Shown here: piece by piece, positions 47,501 through 58,447 of the stretch | Numbering within the stretch: the stretch's first letter is position 1 | Layout: each line of letters starts with the position of its first letter | DNA from: Tetrapyrgos nigripes | Lineage: Eukaryota > Basidiomycota > Agaricomycetes > Agaricales > Campanellaceae | DNA length: 64,000 nucleotides | Direction of reading: 5' to 3' | Assembly: GCA_013368315.1 (NCBI GenBank) | Contig: JAACJM010000124.1 | Span: 62,001 to 126,000, forward strand | Translations under genes and position numbers: made by a program | Notes under the pieces: model-generated | What the model was told of the DNA's origin: nothing | What the model saw: only the letters and a program-made list of their open reading frames with translations | Databases searched by the model: none

Positions 47501-48231
47501 ACAACAGCCAAAGGGACACAGTCCCAAAATTGGTGAGATGTGTCGAGTCAGACCACCACATGAGTCCAATGACAACCCGCTCTAGATCACAGTCAGACTC
47601 TGCCGGTTGTTGTTGGACCTTCTCATACTCATGTATGAATGCGTCAGATGAATAGAGCTCATCATAGATCTGTTGTATTGGTGCGTCATCGCAATCGGGT
47701 TGCTTCCAGTACTGCTTGAATGGTGTAAAATGCATAGAAGAAGCAGCAGAGGGATTGGATATGGTCTCAGAAATAACATGAATTAAGGAACGTGTATGAA
47801 GACCAGGGACCATGTACTTTGGAATTTCCATCTCTGTTTCATGATGCTTTCCATCTGGCACAGATATCTGAACCGACTTTTCTTCCCAGCCATTCTTTGC
47901 CTTCAAGTGAGTTGGAGTGTCATCCAATTGGTTTGTCTCACGCAATACATTGAAGTCAGCTATATCTTCCTTTGATAACAATGGGGACTTCAATATGTCG
48001 ACCAAGCATTGGAACTCCACAATAGACTTGGCCATTGGACCTGTCCACATCCAGTTCATGAGTATGAAGATGGAGAAGTTAGGAAAGGGGGAGTAGTCAG
48101 CAGGAGGCGAGTCTGTTTGAGAGAAAGTCGGAATAGGTGCCATGTGTGATTTGCAGGGCTGAGATACAGTCTTGCTCTGGTAGGAGAGATCTTCAAAGGA
48201 CAAAGTGTTGTCAGGATTATGGGTCAGATAG

Positions 48232-48236
48232 GAAGA
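48232..48236 (+). repeat. Target-site duplication of the copia element, left
   Basis: GAAGA here against GAAGG at 53391-53395: five bases with one difference, a C-to-T change when read on the minus strand. Confidence 0.75.
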
Positions 48237-48569
48237 TGCTGAAGTAAATGTTGTAATACGCATGGAATAGTAGAGTACAAATGCTTACATATGGATCCAT
48301 TTTAGTAGTAATTTCACAACAACACATCTCAGTCTTCTATGTTGACTGAGATGTGAGTATTCATCTATTCTCTTTCTTATCTATCTTACTGATACCTAGT
48401 AGATACATTTTCTTATTCTTGATTGCTAGGTACAGAAGAGTCTTCTACATTGACTGAGATATACATTTTCTTATTCTTGATTGCTAGACTCGAGTTTATT
48501 ACTTGTTGTTCTATCAAATCCATCTGAAGCCATCCGTCCCATCTTATTGTTGTGTCCATAGCCTTCACA
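48237..48569 (+). repeat. 5' LTR of the copia element (333 bp)
   Basis: Begins TGCTGAAGTAAATG and ends GCCTTCACA. It is followed directly by GGTTATGGGCCCTGG, the likely primer-binding site; the same start GGTTAT(T)GGGCCC follows the LTR of the second copia at 63104. An internal repeat ACATTTTCTTATTCTTGATT occurs twice. It differs from the 3' LTR at about twelve positions. Confidence 0.92.
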
Positions 48570-48594
48570 GGTTATGGGCCCTGGCTCTACCAAT

Positions 48595-51500
48595 ATGTCA
48601 GATACAATCAAAATCAAACTGCTGATCTACCCAAAGATAAGGAAGATGGTTCCAACTGGACAACATATTCATCCAGAATCGAAAATTATGTCAAGTCCAA
48701 AGAGCTTGGAAGACATCTACGAGGCACAGTGAAAGAACCTATGCTGTCAATCCAGCTGCCAGATGGACAATGGAGGAAATCACTACCTACTGGACCAAAT
48801 CAGTGACTTGAAGATCTGATGGGTGAAATTGCTCAAGATCAACTGTTGACTGATGAGGCAGCAGAAACAGCCTTGGAGACATATGAGAAGTGGGAGACGA
48901 AGGAAGCTAAGGTCAAGGAAATCATATTCGAAACCATTTCCCCTGTCACCTACTATCAGATCTCCAATGAACACACTGCAGCTAGCATGTGGAATAAACT
49001 CAAAACTATGTGTGAACACAAAGGTGCAATGGCTGCTGCAGATATCCACAAATGACTCAGCTCGCAGCTTTTTGCTGAAGACGACAACCTCAAAGAAGGA
49101 ATGCAGACAATGAAAGATCTACGAAATCAACTCACATGATCTGGAAATGATATTTCCGAACTCATCTACATCTCATTCCTCAAATCATCTCTACCTGAAA
49201 TCTATCAAGAACACATTGATAATGTTGAATGCATTTATAATGCAATGCCAAGGAATATAAGACTGCCATTTGATGGAGAGGTTGTCATATCCACGGTCAC
49301 AGAGAAATATCATAAAGAGGTTATCAAAAAGACCGACATAGAAAAGCAGGAACAGCAAGTGCTAGTTGTTATAGAGTGGATGAAGAAAAATGGGGGGAAT
49401 AATGGACAGAGGAATAATCAGAATCAGGAACAGAATAGGACGAATCCCAATCGAGACAACTTAATCTGTGACAACTGCCATCTGAAGGGTCATATCAAAG
49501 TCAATTGCTTTGCTGATGGTGGAGGTGCTGTTGATAAGTGACCATCATGGTGGAAACCAAGTAAATCAAAAGGTCAAAAATGTGGAACTGCTGGAGCAGC
49601 CGAAACAAATCCAGATTCCAACAAATCAGAAGTTGAAGCAGCTAGCAGATCAGCATCTGTTGCAGTTGTTTGCATTGAATGTAACACCTCAGATGACCAT
49701 GATACTCCACTTGCATTCACAACTGATAGACCTGATCTGGCCATCACAGCAGTTGTTGAATCCAAAAGTCACACTATGCTTATTGACATGGGTGCTACTC
49801 GTCATTTCTGTCCAGACAAACATCTGTATTCATCTTTCCAATCCATTTCCTCAATCCCTATCACTGCCACAGATGGAAGAAACTTCTATGCAACTGGTTG
49901 AGGAAATGTTGAACTGAAGTTTCCAATGGGTGAATCACAACAACCTACTCCAATTACACTACACAATGCATATTATGCAACTGGAATGGCCTATACACTA
50001 ATTTCTGTCAGTGTAATGTCGAAATTGAAGACCAGATTTGTTCCATCAGAAAACCCAAACCAGATTGATCAGTTTTTTGAAAGATTCCTCTCGTTGAGGG
50101 ACTCTATCGCATACCACCGAATCTCCATGCCCACACTTCCATTTGACATGTCCTCACTCTCCATGAATTACACTATGAGAAAGCACATATTGGAAAGGAT
50201 CTCCTGATATGAATGATTCAGCAGGGTACGTTCCACAGATTGTAATCATAGAACAGGACAAACAACCTTTCTGCCAAGTTTGCGCTAAGGCAAACCCAAA
50301 TCGACTTCCATTTCCACATGAATCAGAAACCCAATACATGAAGTACAGAGAAAAGGTTGTTTCAGACCTCTGGGGACCAGCACCAAAGCAGTCTCTGGGA
50401 GGAAATCTCTATTATGAAGCCTTTACCGATCTGGCAACACACGAATCCATACCAATGTTTCTGAAGAAGAAATAAGAAGTGAAGGAAAAATATGCTGAAT
50501 ATGAAGCATGGGCTAAAAATCAACATGGGGTTCAGGCAATTAAGATCTTTGGGACTGATAGAGGTGATGAATTCATGTCGAAAGCATTTGATGAACATCT
50601 TCAGAAAGAAGGAACTGCAAGGCATCTAACTGTTCATGATTCACCTCAATCAAATGGGATTGCAGAAAGGGGTCACTGGACACACATAGGAGATGCCAGA
50701 GCTATGATTATTGCATCCAATATGCCAACATACCTTTGGGCTGAAGCAATCAGGCACTCCCATTGGATTCGGAATTGATGTCCTATGAAAATCTTGGGTT
50801 GGAAATCACCACATGAGAAAACGACAGGACAGAAACCTGACCTTTCTAATGTGTTACCTTGGGGATCAGAAGTTTGGGTGAAAGACCTGAAAGCCAACAA
50901 GCTATCATCACAATCAAAGAAGGGTATCTTCATGGGATATGACAATGAGTCAAAGGGTATCCTTGTATATTGGCCTGGACAATCCAAGGTTTCAATTGAA
51001 TGAGACTATAACTATGACAAAGAATTTATTCGGAAAGCTTGGATTGAGGGGGAGACAGTAAACAAACCAATTCACAATCCTAAAACTTCTGAAACACAAT
51101 CCAATTTCCATCCTGAACCTATTCCTACACCAATTCCAACCCCAAATCCATCCAACTCATCATCACCCCTATCTGCACTTCCATCAACACGAGAAGCTAC
51201 CCCAGAACCTGAACCAGAGCCATGAAGAGGAAAAAGGACTAGACCACCTCCCAGTGCTTACAAAGAACCTGATGGACACCAGACATTGACTACTCAGACA
51301 GCAATTGAAGTGGAAAATCTGGACAAAATCAAAAGCACAGACTTCATGGCATTTACTGCAGCTTTAGGAGTTGATGAGGAAGGAGGCCCTGGAATTGTAG
51401 AAGTGGAAACCTATGTGCATAAAAAGACATATGAATATGCCGGAGCAACTATTATTGAACCATGAACATACGAGGATGCAAATGAATGGATGGATGCCAT

Positions 51501-53028
51501 TGAAAAAGAGTATGATCAGGTGGAGAAAAGCGAGACATGGGATATTGTGGAAATACCCACTGGTGTAAATGTGTTGAAATCAGGATCCGCGAATAAAATC
51601 AAACTAGATGGGAACAACAATATTCTTGAGTTCAAATTCCGAATATTCACAAAAAGTTTCGGACAAATACCTGGCATAGACTTCCACAAGACATCATCAC
51701 TGATCATCTCGCATCCCCTATTACGACTCGTCTTATCAGTTGCAGCTAATTGAAACAACAAAATCCACCATTGCGATGGAAAAAATGCTTACCTGCATGC
51801 TGAAATTGATGAAACCATATACATGGAGTTGCCTCCTGGATATCTCGAATACCATGCACGAAAGAATCAACCAATTCCGAAAAAAGGAGAAAAAGGACGA
51901 AGGATGGTACTGAAGTTGAAAAAGGCATTGTATGGGACAAAACAAGCAGGTTGATGTTGGTATCAACTGGTGAAGAAAACATTCCTAGGGTTGGGGTTCA
52001 AAGTCAGCTCATGCGATGAAGCTCTATTCTTGAAGATCATGGAAAATGCTTACATCTATGTGGCATGTGCTGTTGATGATTCTACCATTGTTGGAAATTC
52101 CAAATCTGAAGTTGAAAACTTCAAGAAGGAAATCAGAAAACATTTCGAAATCACAGACCTAGGAGAGATCAGCCTACTTCTTGGAATGCAGGTTAAACAA
52201 AACCGAGAAGAGTGCACCATCACACTCAGACAGGGACAATACATCGAACAAATGTTGGCAAGGTATGGAGCTGAAAACTCTAAAACCTATTCAACACCAA
52301 TGGAACCTGGTATTGACCTATCTACCGACTCACCACATGTATCACCAAAAAAGCTAAACCTAGAACAACACTCTAAATTTCGAGAAATCATTGGCTCATG
52401 CATGTATGCAGCTGTAGTGACACATGCTGAAATTGCGTATGCAGTTTCCATACTATCGCAACATCTTGTTGAACCACGAACCACCCATCTGAATGCAGCT
52501 ATGAGGTTATTGGGATATTTGAAGGGGGCAAAGAATATGACTCTCACATTAGGAGGAAAAGATTTGAAGGTTGAAGGATTTTCAGATGTGGACTGGGCTT
52601 CAAATATGGATAGGAAATCTATTTTGGGATATGCATTCTTTGTTGGAGGGGCAGCAGTATCTTGGAACGCCAAAAAGCAGCCAATTGTGACCTTATCAAG
52701 CACCGAAGCCGAATATGTTGCAATGACCAATGCAGTGAAGGATATTCTATGGATGAGAAAAGCACTGTCAGAACTCAGACAATCTCAAAACCATCCAACA
52801 ACTCTGTATTGTGACAATCAAGGTGCTATACAACTCACCAAAGATGCAACCTTCCATGCCTGCACAAAACATATTGATACCTGATTCCACTTCATTTGAC
52901 AACATGTAGAATCCAAAGAAATTGAAGTTCAGTATATTGGAACTGGAAATATGGTGGCAGATATCTTCACAAAGAGTTTGAGCAGGGTGAAGTTTCAAGA
53001 TTTCCAAGAATGTTTAGGCATCAATTGA
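48595..53028 (+). pseudogene. Copia Gag-Pol, about 15 TGA codons and several frame slips
   Basis: The start MSDTIKI at 48595 lies just after the primer-binding site; one slip follows. Recognised parts: Gag; zinc knuckle CDNCHLKGHIKVNC (near 49460); protease LIDMGATRHFC (near 49780); integrase with VCAKANPNRLPFP, DLWGPAP, GTDRGDEF and QSNGIAERG; reverse transcriptase with CDGKNAYLHAEID, LLLGMQVKQ and VDDSTIVGNS; RNase H with DWASNMDRKSILGYAFF and VTLSSTEAEYVAM. It ends near 53028. Premature TGA codons: 48804, 49053, 49137, 49539, 49899, 50144, 50210, 50776, 51001, 51223, 51463, 51751, 51952, 52882, 52897. One TAA is at 50473 and no TAG was seen. Reading frame changes twice between about 50070 and 50225. 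Confidence 0.93.
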
Positions 53029-53057
53029 AGGTGCAGCGCATGTTGTTTGAGGGGAAG

Positions 53058-53390
53058 TGTTGAAGTAAACGTTGTAATACGCATGGAATAGTAGAGTACA
53101 AATGCTTACATATGCATCCATTTTAGTAGTAATTTCACAACAACACATCTCAGTCTTCTACGTTGACTGAGATGTGAGTATTCATCTATTCTCTTTCTTA
53201 TCTATCTTACTGATACCTAGTAGATACATTTTCTTATTCTTGATTGCTAGGTACAGAAGAGTCTTCTATGTTGACTGAGATATACATTTTCTTATTCTTG
53301 ATTGCTAGACTCGAGTTTATTACTTGTTGTTCTATCAAATCCATCTGAAGCCATCCATCCCATCTTATCATTGTGCCTGTAGCCTTCACA
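53058..53390 (+). repeat. 3' LTR of the copia element (333 bp)
   Basis: Begins TGTTGAAGTAAACG and ends GCCTTCACA, followed by the target copy GAAGG. The polypurine tract GAGGGGAAG ends at 53057. Confidence 0.92.
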
Positions 53391-53665
53391 GAAGGGTAGT
53401 CCTGGAATAGACCAAAATGATTGGGTTTGGTTTGTATGCCTTCCCATTGAAACAACGTGCCCTGGACTGAAGGATGCAGTTCTACTGGGGGGGAACAAAG
53501 TTGTGGTTGTGGTAGGGGCTCTGGGGGCTCTGGAAGCATCTCCAAAATCTTCCATGTTGGCTGTTTCTTCTGTGCTCCTCATCTTGATGATATTGCAGGG
53601 TCTGGTTCTGGTTCTGGCACCTGATACTCAGTTTCTGTGCTGAATGCAATGGGGAGTGGATCATC

Positions 53666-54208
53666 CTCTGGGAGAGAAGGCTAAAAAAAGACTGATGAGC
53701 TCCTGGGATCCAAGAGAGTATTTTTCAATGCACCGACATATCATAAAAACCATTAACATCCCTTGCAGTTGCTCTCTCTAATTTCCTTCATTTGTGTGCC
53801 CTTTTCTTCTGCAAATACTTCTCATGTAGGGATTCTGAAGCATTTGAAGCCTGTATGAATGGGACTTTGCTACGGCAGCTTGCCTGGTGGACACGCAGTC
53901 CTCACTCTTCATTTGTTCCAAAGTTATTGCAAATCTTGCATGTATGGTGGAAACTGAGATTCATCTCTGAACAGACTGTGATACAGAGTAGCAGAGAAAG
54001 TACAATGAACAATGGTATATGCATTCCCTGTCCTTCAAGTGAGATGTGGTGGTTGAAGACAGGAAAGTTTTTGTCACATGTGTGTGCAGTGGTGCTTTGA
54101 CATCACCTACTCCATACATTGAGCTTTACTATTTCAAAGCCTGAGTACATATGTAGAAAAGTATATTTTAAAACATAATAAACAAGTGTAGTACATAGAG
54201 AAGGGAAA
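53666..54208. other. Non-coding spacer within the transposon-rich tract
   Basis: Between the start of the Plavaka-type gene and the end of the next minus-strand gene. The plus-strand frame at 53792-54100 has no recognisable domain. Confidence 0.35.
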
Positions 54209-55611
54209 TTACGCAAAAAAGAACTGGTCATCATTCTTGATTCGCTCCAAGGAAGGTGCTGGCAACATGTACAAATCCATACTGTAAGTATGATGTTCTG
54301 GGCCTGAGTCAAGGGCATTCAAGACATTGGGATCAGCAGCCATAATAGATTTTGCCCAGCTACAATCATGATCAGTGGGAGACATTGGAGAAACAGACCA
54401 ATGAAGCTTACTTTCTCCAAGACCAGGACTCATGGTTGTCCCCATTGGCAGCATAAAGAACCTGAAGTTCATGTTCAACAATGCACCAGAAACTAGCACA
54501 GCTGTTGCCTGGCAGGACATCCATAAAAGGAAGAGATATGAAGCACTAGCAGAAGTTTAGTTCATCTTGATGGCATGAAAGTGACTTGGACTTACCAGTA
54601 AGGCAAAGAAAGCCTTTTGTACTGGAGGCACCACATCATAATTGTTACCATGATGATCAAGCATGGCCCCATACGCAAAGTCATCCAAGGTCATGGCAGT
54701 GCCTGGGCAAACAGACACACAAACCTGAAACCAAGAGCATAAGACCTTGGCAAATTACCCCCAAAGTTGGTGAGAACTCACCTGTTCCATCCACATTCTC
54801 TTCACTTCTTTCACTTTTGTATCAATAAACCTCCTTGTAGTGAGATACATGACTGGATTGCTTCGAAATTTCGTCAAGCGAAAAGCAATCGCGTTGTCTT
54901 CAATGTATTTCTATAATCATTACCATCAGTAGACATTACTTAAGACGTTAGCAGACACATACATTGACAACGTCGCCTAAGCTATTGTAGGTACAGGCAG
55001 GCTTGATCAGGTAGTGCCAAATCACAGCCCCAATCACAGTCTGGAGTAGAGAACATCAGAAGTCTTGAATGACAGTGATAGAGGTTATAAAACATACCTT
55101 GACACCTGAGGGCACTTCCCACTCCTTCAAGACGAGCTCCTCAATAGCATGAAGACGTAACTCTGTACTTGAGGCAACTAGAGCCTCATCCCCAGCATGT
55201 TTGAGCGACGCACATAAGGAGTGCAAATACAGTGTCTCTGGATCCTGACAGCAGAGTGTTGGTAATGCATTGCTAAAGCTGAAAACTACACACCTTAAGT
55301 GCATGGATGACAAGTTCTTTGTCCTCATCAAGCAGTTCGTACTTGTCAATAATAGCACGTTGCACAGAAGTCCTGGCCTTGAGCTTAGTACTGTCGGTGT
55401 CTGATTTGTCGCCGTCCTCCAAGCCAGAAGCACTTTGAATACCATCAGACATAGTGGAGGAGAGGGTAGAGGGATAAGAGTCAGAGTCAGAAGACGAGTT
55501 TAGACTGCCCAGAGGAGACATGGCCCTGTTACACCTGGAATGCCAGGTAACATATGGGTGACTGGTCATAGATACAGAGTGAGAGTGTTGAGAGCATGTA
55601 GGTCCTGACAT
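54209..55611 (-). CDS. Uncharacterised protein, probably transposon-associated
   Basis: Spliced by eye into about six exons from MSGPTCSQHSHSVSM at 55611. A Ser/Asp-rich N-terminus is followed by ARTSVQRAIIDKYELLDEDK, DPETLYLHSLCASLKHAGDE, AVIWHYLIKPACTYNSLGD, KYIEDNAIAFRLTKF, FIDTKVKEVKRMWMEQ, TAMTLDDFAYGAMLDHHGNN and an alpha-helical end AFFALLATAVLVSGALLNMN, stopping at 54209. The middle resembles an uncharacterised Agaricomycete family with a pattern like 'aromatic-TYNS..DVV.KYIE...'; I know no function for it and no catalytic motif is visible. All junctions checked are GT-AG and keep frame, so unlike its neighbour it looks intact. It lies between a Plavaka-type transposase and a divergent DUF6698-like gene, which suggests mobile-element cargo. 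Confidence 0.6.
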
Positions 55612-56098
55612 GAGGGATTACTGAGAAGTTGGGGTCAGTCAACTTTGGTACTTAAGGGAGCTTTTGAGAAAAACTTACCTGGAGTCATTAAGGAGACTGA
55701 CTTTCTGAAACATGAGGGTTGCGTTGGTAGACCATTTGCAACCGATTTTCAAGTCGGTAAAGCAGCGTATGATGTGTCAGGCCGTCAGGCGTATTGTCTG
55801 AGTTGGAAAAAAAATTACTAGTCCAGGAACAGTGGGGTTTGAAGGAGCAGAATGACGAATAGATATTGTCATTGACTCAGATGGGAGCCAAGAGTGAACA
55901 AAATGAGTGTTAGAAATGAGGACCAGATGGAAGTTTGAGGGCAAGGTTGGAGGCATGGTTCTTGTTTACTAAGCAGTATCCAATTGAGAAGTGGCGGTCG
56001 CAAATTTTTTTTGCAAGTCTTGTCCCTTTACCACCATCATCATATAAACATGCCAGTCAACTCCTCTTTCATTCCAATTTCCCCCCCATGTAATCAGC
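55612..56098. promoter_or_regulatory. Divergent promoter region between the two accessory genes
   Basis: 488 bp separate the two opposed starts. No clear elements were recognised. Confidence 0.4.
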
Positions 56099-57707
56099 AT
56101 GCCTCCACAAACCCTTCCAATAGGTGAAATAACCCCAAATGCCTCTCCTACCACAAGCCCAAATTGCACACCATTAGGACCTCGGTCTCTCAACCACCTA
56201 TCAGCAGACTCTGACGAAGAAGTTGAAGAATAGAGTGGCACTGGATCATCGCAACAAGATCCAGTGACCCAGCTGGCTGCTGATGTACTGAAAAATGTCA
56301 TGCAGCCAAAGCATAAGCGGTGAGTGCGTTGTTTACATTTGAAGCTTTGAAAACTGATATAGTGTCAATATGTTTAGTGGAGACAGTTGCCCTTGCACAA
56401 GTGATTCTGAGGGTAGCCCGTGGTCACGATATGTGCATGACTGTGTTTGGCAGATTGCACTCTTCACCCCTTTGGATGTCATCATGCACTTTGGCATACA
56501 GAAGGAAACTTCTGATTCTGACTCAATGATTCCAGGTATGCACTCATAATAATATAACTGTGATTTATTGATAATATTGTTTCATAGATCTGACTCGGAC
56601 TGTCGTCTTTGTGAAGACTGGGAGATGTTGTGCCAGCTCATCCCAAAATTCACTGAAGCTGTCGTAGAAATGACCAATCGACCTGACAGCATTGCATTAT
56701 TATGCTCACAGGTACGACATCAGTAATATACTCAATGACTATCTTGACCTAAGTCTTGTCAGATCTCTTGTGTTGCTGATCGCACTCGTTCTAATGATAC
56801 TGCAAGTCTCAAGGCAAAGGTTGGAGCCTACCTCCTTTGCGATACTCACACTTCTCTGTCAAGGCCCCTGGACAACGATAAACAACTACATGGCTTCAAG
56901 CATCCTACCACAGCTACCCTACTCCCTGCTGAGTACACTGATGACAAGGGGTAAGTATTCCGTAATACAATAAACCTACTTCTGATGCATGTTCTATTCT
57001 TCTAGTACCATTGACGAATGTCAAAATGGTAGCAAGGCGGTCACTGCTAACAGGATGCCACGCTTTCTTTATCCTGAAGGCAAGAACTTTGAGACAGAAG
57101 AAGACTTTGATACTGGCATCTGTGAAGGTCATTATCCTATCTGAGTACGTTCCTGAAGTTATACTCATGGGTCCCTTGTCTAATTTTAATTCCTCTTCCC
57201 AGGTTGCCAAGCATATCTACAGTGGACCATCCAGCGCTCTCAAGTCCGAGGGGTACCAGTTTGGTAGACGTGGCAATGCATCTTTGACAGGCATTACGAC
57301 AATGACTCCCAGAACCATTGCATATGCCATCGTCCAGGTGAGTAACTTTCAACCATCTACTGCCATATGTATAACTAATGTTGGAGCAGCGCAACTTTTC
57401 TAGGCTCGTTTTGCCATCTCTCCAGGCTCGGACTGGCGCCGTGTTGAAGGAACATTTGACTATGAACTATTCTACTGGAACATTGTTGAGCACTGTGAAG
57501 ACAATCCCGAGATTGTGAAACTCTACAACCAGTGTGTCACTGCAGCATTTATGCTTACTTTCACTAACCACTTGCAAATATAGACATGTTTTTGGCTCTC
57601 CGGACGGTGTTTTGGCAGCCTCTTCAGAGCAAGAACATGATACATCTCCTATGTCTTCTATGGCACACATTAGAGAGAGTCTACTCAGTAGTAGTACTAT
57701 TTTATAA
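56099..57707 (+). CDS. DUF6698-like protein, one in-frame TAG near the start
   Basis: Basidiomycete-specific protein family of unknown function, common in transposon-rich parts of mushroom genomes. The start MPPQTLPIGEITPN at 56099 has a Ser/Pro/Asp-rich leader broken by TAG after DEEVEE (about 56231). After introns come SRYVHDCVWQIALFTPLDVI, DWEMLCQLIPKFTEAVVEM, DRTRSNDTASLKAKVGAYLL, RPLDNDKQLHGFKHPTTATL, AVTANRMPRFLYPEGKN, then the best-conserved part, VAKHIYSGPSSALKSEGYQF, MTPRTIAYAIVQARFAIS and FDYELFYWNIVEHCEDNPE. It ends at TAA 57705-57707. If translation begins downstream of the TAG the conserved region is untouched. Introns are short GT-AG. I assign the family from memory of its TPRTIAYA..QARFA motif. 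Confidence 0.68.
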
Positions 57708-58447
57708 TATATCCTTATCTTCCTGAATGAATTGTCTGCATTTTCCCAATGTTTTGCACCTCCCCCCTTCAGATTCAATGGCAGTAGTATACAGTGAACT
57801 ACACTGCCGACCAAGCCTCACCACTGTTGATGATCTTACAACTGATGAAAATGTACTACAAGGTATTGTAAGGTTAAAGTGTATGACGCTGTTGGTGAGG
57901 CCTTGTAAACATCGCCATACTTTACAGGACCGACAATATCTGTGAATTTCACTATATTGGTGAATCTGACCAAGCTTAAATGTTCACGGTAACGCTTGTT
58001 GAGATTTTGCCATTATGGCGGACACTGTCAGGCGTTTTATAGGTTATAAACCTTTACTGGCCGTTACCGCAACTTCCATTTTTTGCTGATGAACCTTTGA
58101 CTCATCCCGTCAACAAAATATTGTGAAGCTTCATATGGGAGTTCCTATGACTGATCTGATTCGTATCAAGCCTCCATCCAGCCTTTTCCCGGGTCAAACC
58201 CCAAGTGTTGTGCCTTTGTACACAGCAAACGAGGTGGAAGTGAAAGAGGGTCACACCTGTGACCTGTGACATTGACATCTCCGTCAATACGCTGTCCCTC
58301 GTCTTGCTCTCAACCCTCTAAGTTCAGTAACCTAAAAGTTTATATCACAGACTTTGAGGTTGGATATTACCTTGGGCAAAGTCGACTATGAAGAGGGTGC
58401 ATTTCTTGGTCTTTCGTTTCTGTTTCATCAGCAAACTTGCAACTGTA
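57708..58447. other. Intergenic
   Basis: 3' flank of the DUF6698-like gene, then sequence with no recognised gene. Short frames only. Confidence 0.35.

Larger units (their letters stand above)
48237..53390 (+). mobile_element. Ty1/copia LTR retrotransposon, 5154 bp, full length but decayed
   Basis: Both LTRs are 333 bp with TG..CA ends, and a 5-bp target duplication is present. A primer-binding site follows the 5' LTR, and a purine tract GAGGGGAAG precedes the 3' LTR. The domain order protease, integrase, reverse transcriptase, RNase H marks it as copia rather than gypsy. It sits in the opposite orientation to the Plavaka-type gene it interrupts. Confidence 0.95.
44563..53665 (-). pseudogene. 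Plavaka-type transposase, split by a copia insertion
   Basis: Transposase of the Plavaka group (allied to KDZ elements) of basidiomycete DNA transposons. The N-terminal part (53391-53665) ends TKPNHFGLFQDYP and resumes left of the copia at 48236 with THNPDNTLSFEDLS. Then follow CDLERVVIGLMWWSDSTHLT, LFLGNQSKYERCKP, the Cys-rich LGTCLCPCCLIPKDR, the core GFDFHSMLVVDLMHEFELGV, NWATYKFHVLGDY, FSYAQIIGIFHLD, VLWVQCFIVD, IYMCYVGGGVGHYRL and an acidic tail ending ERYGAL, all in the family's usual order. Nonsense codons lie at 47278-47280 (TAA), 47164-47166, 45823-45825 and 45341-45343 (TGA), plus a frame slip near 44690. A proper start and any zinc-finger N-terminus were not found. Inactive as it stands. 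Confidence 0.88.

Noticed and set aside
48552..48594. GTG start of Gag inside the 5' LTR
   Set aside because: An ATG after the primer-binding site (48595) begins the usual copia MSDT..K.L pattern; the upstream frame is an accident followed by a frame slip.
48804..52899. TGA recoded as arginine
   Set aside because: Host genes in the window use TGA as a true stop (for example the seven-helix gene at 10624-10626), so a changed code is excluded; decay is the simpler reading.
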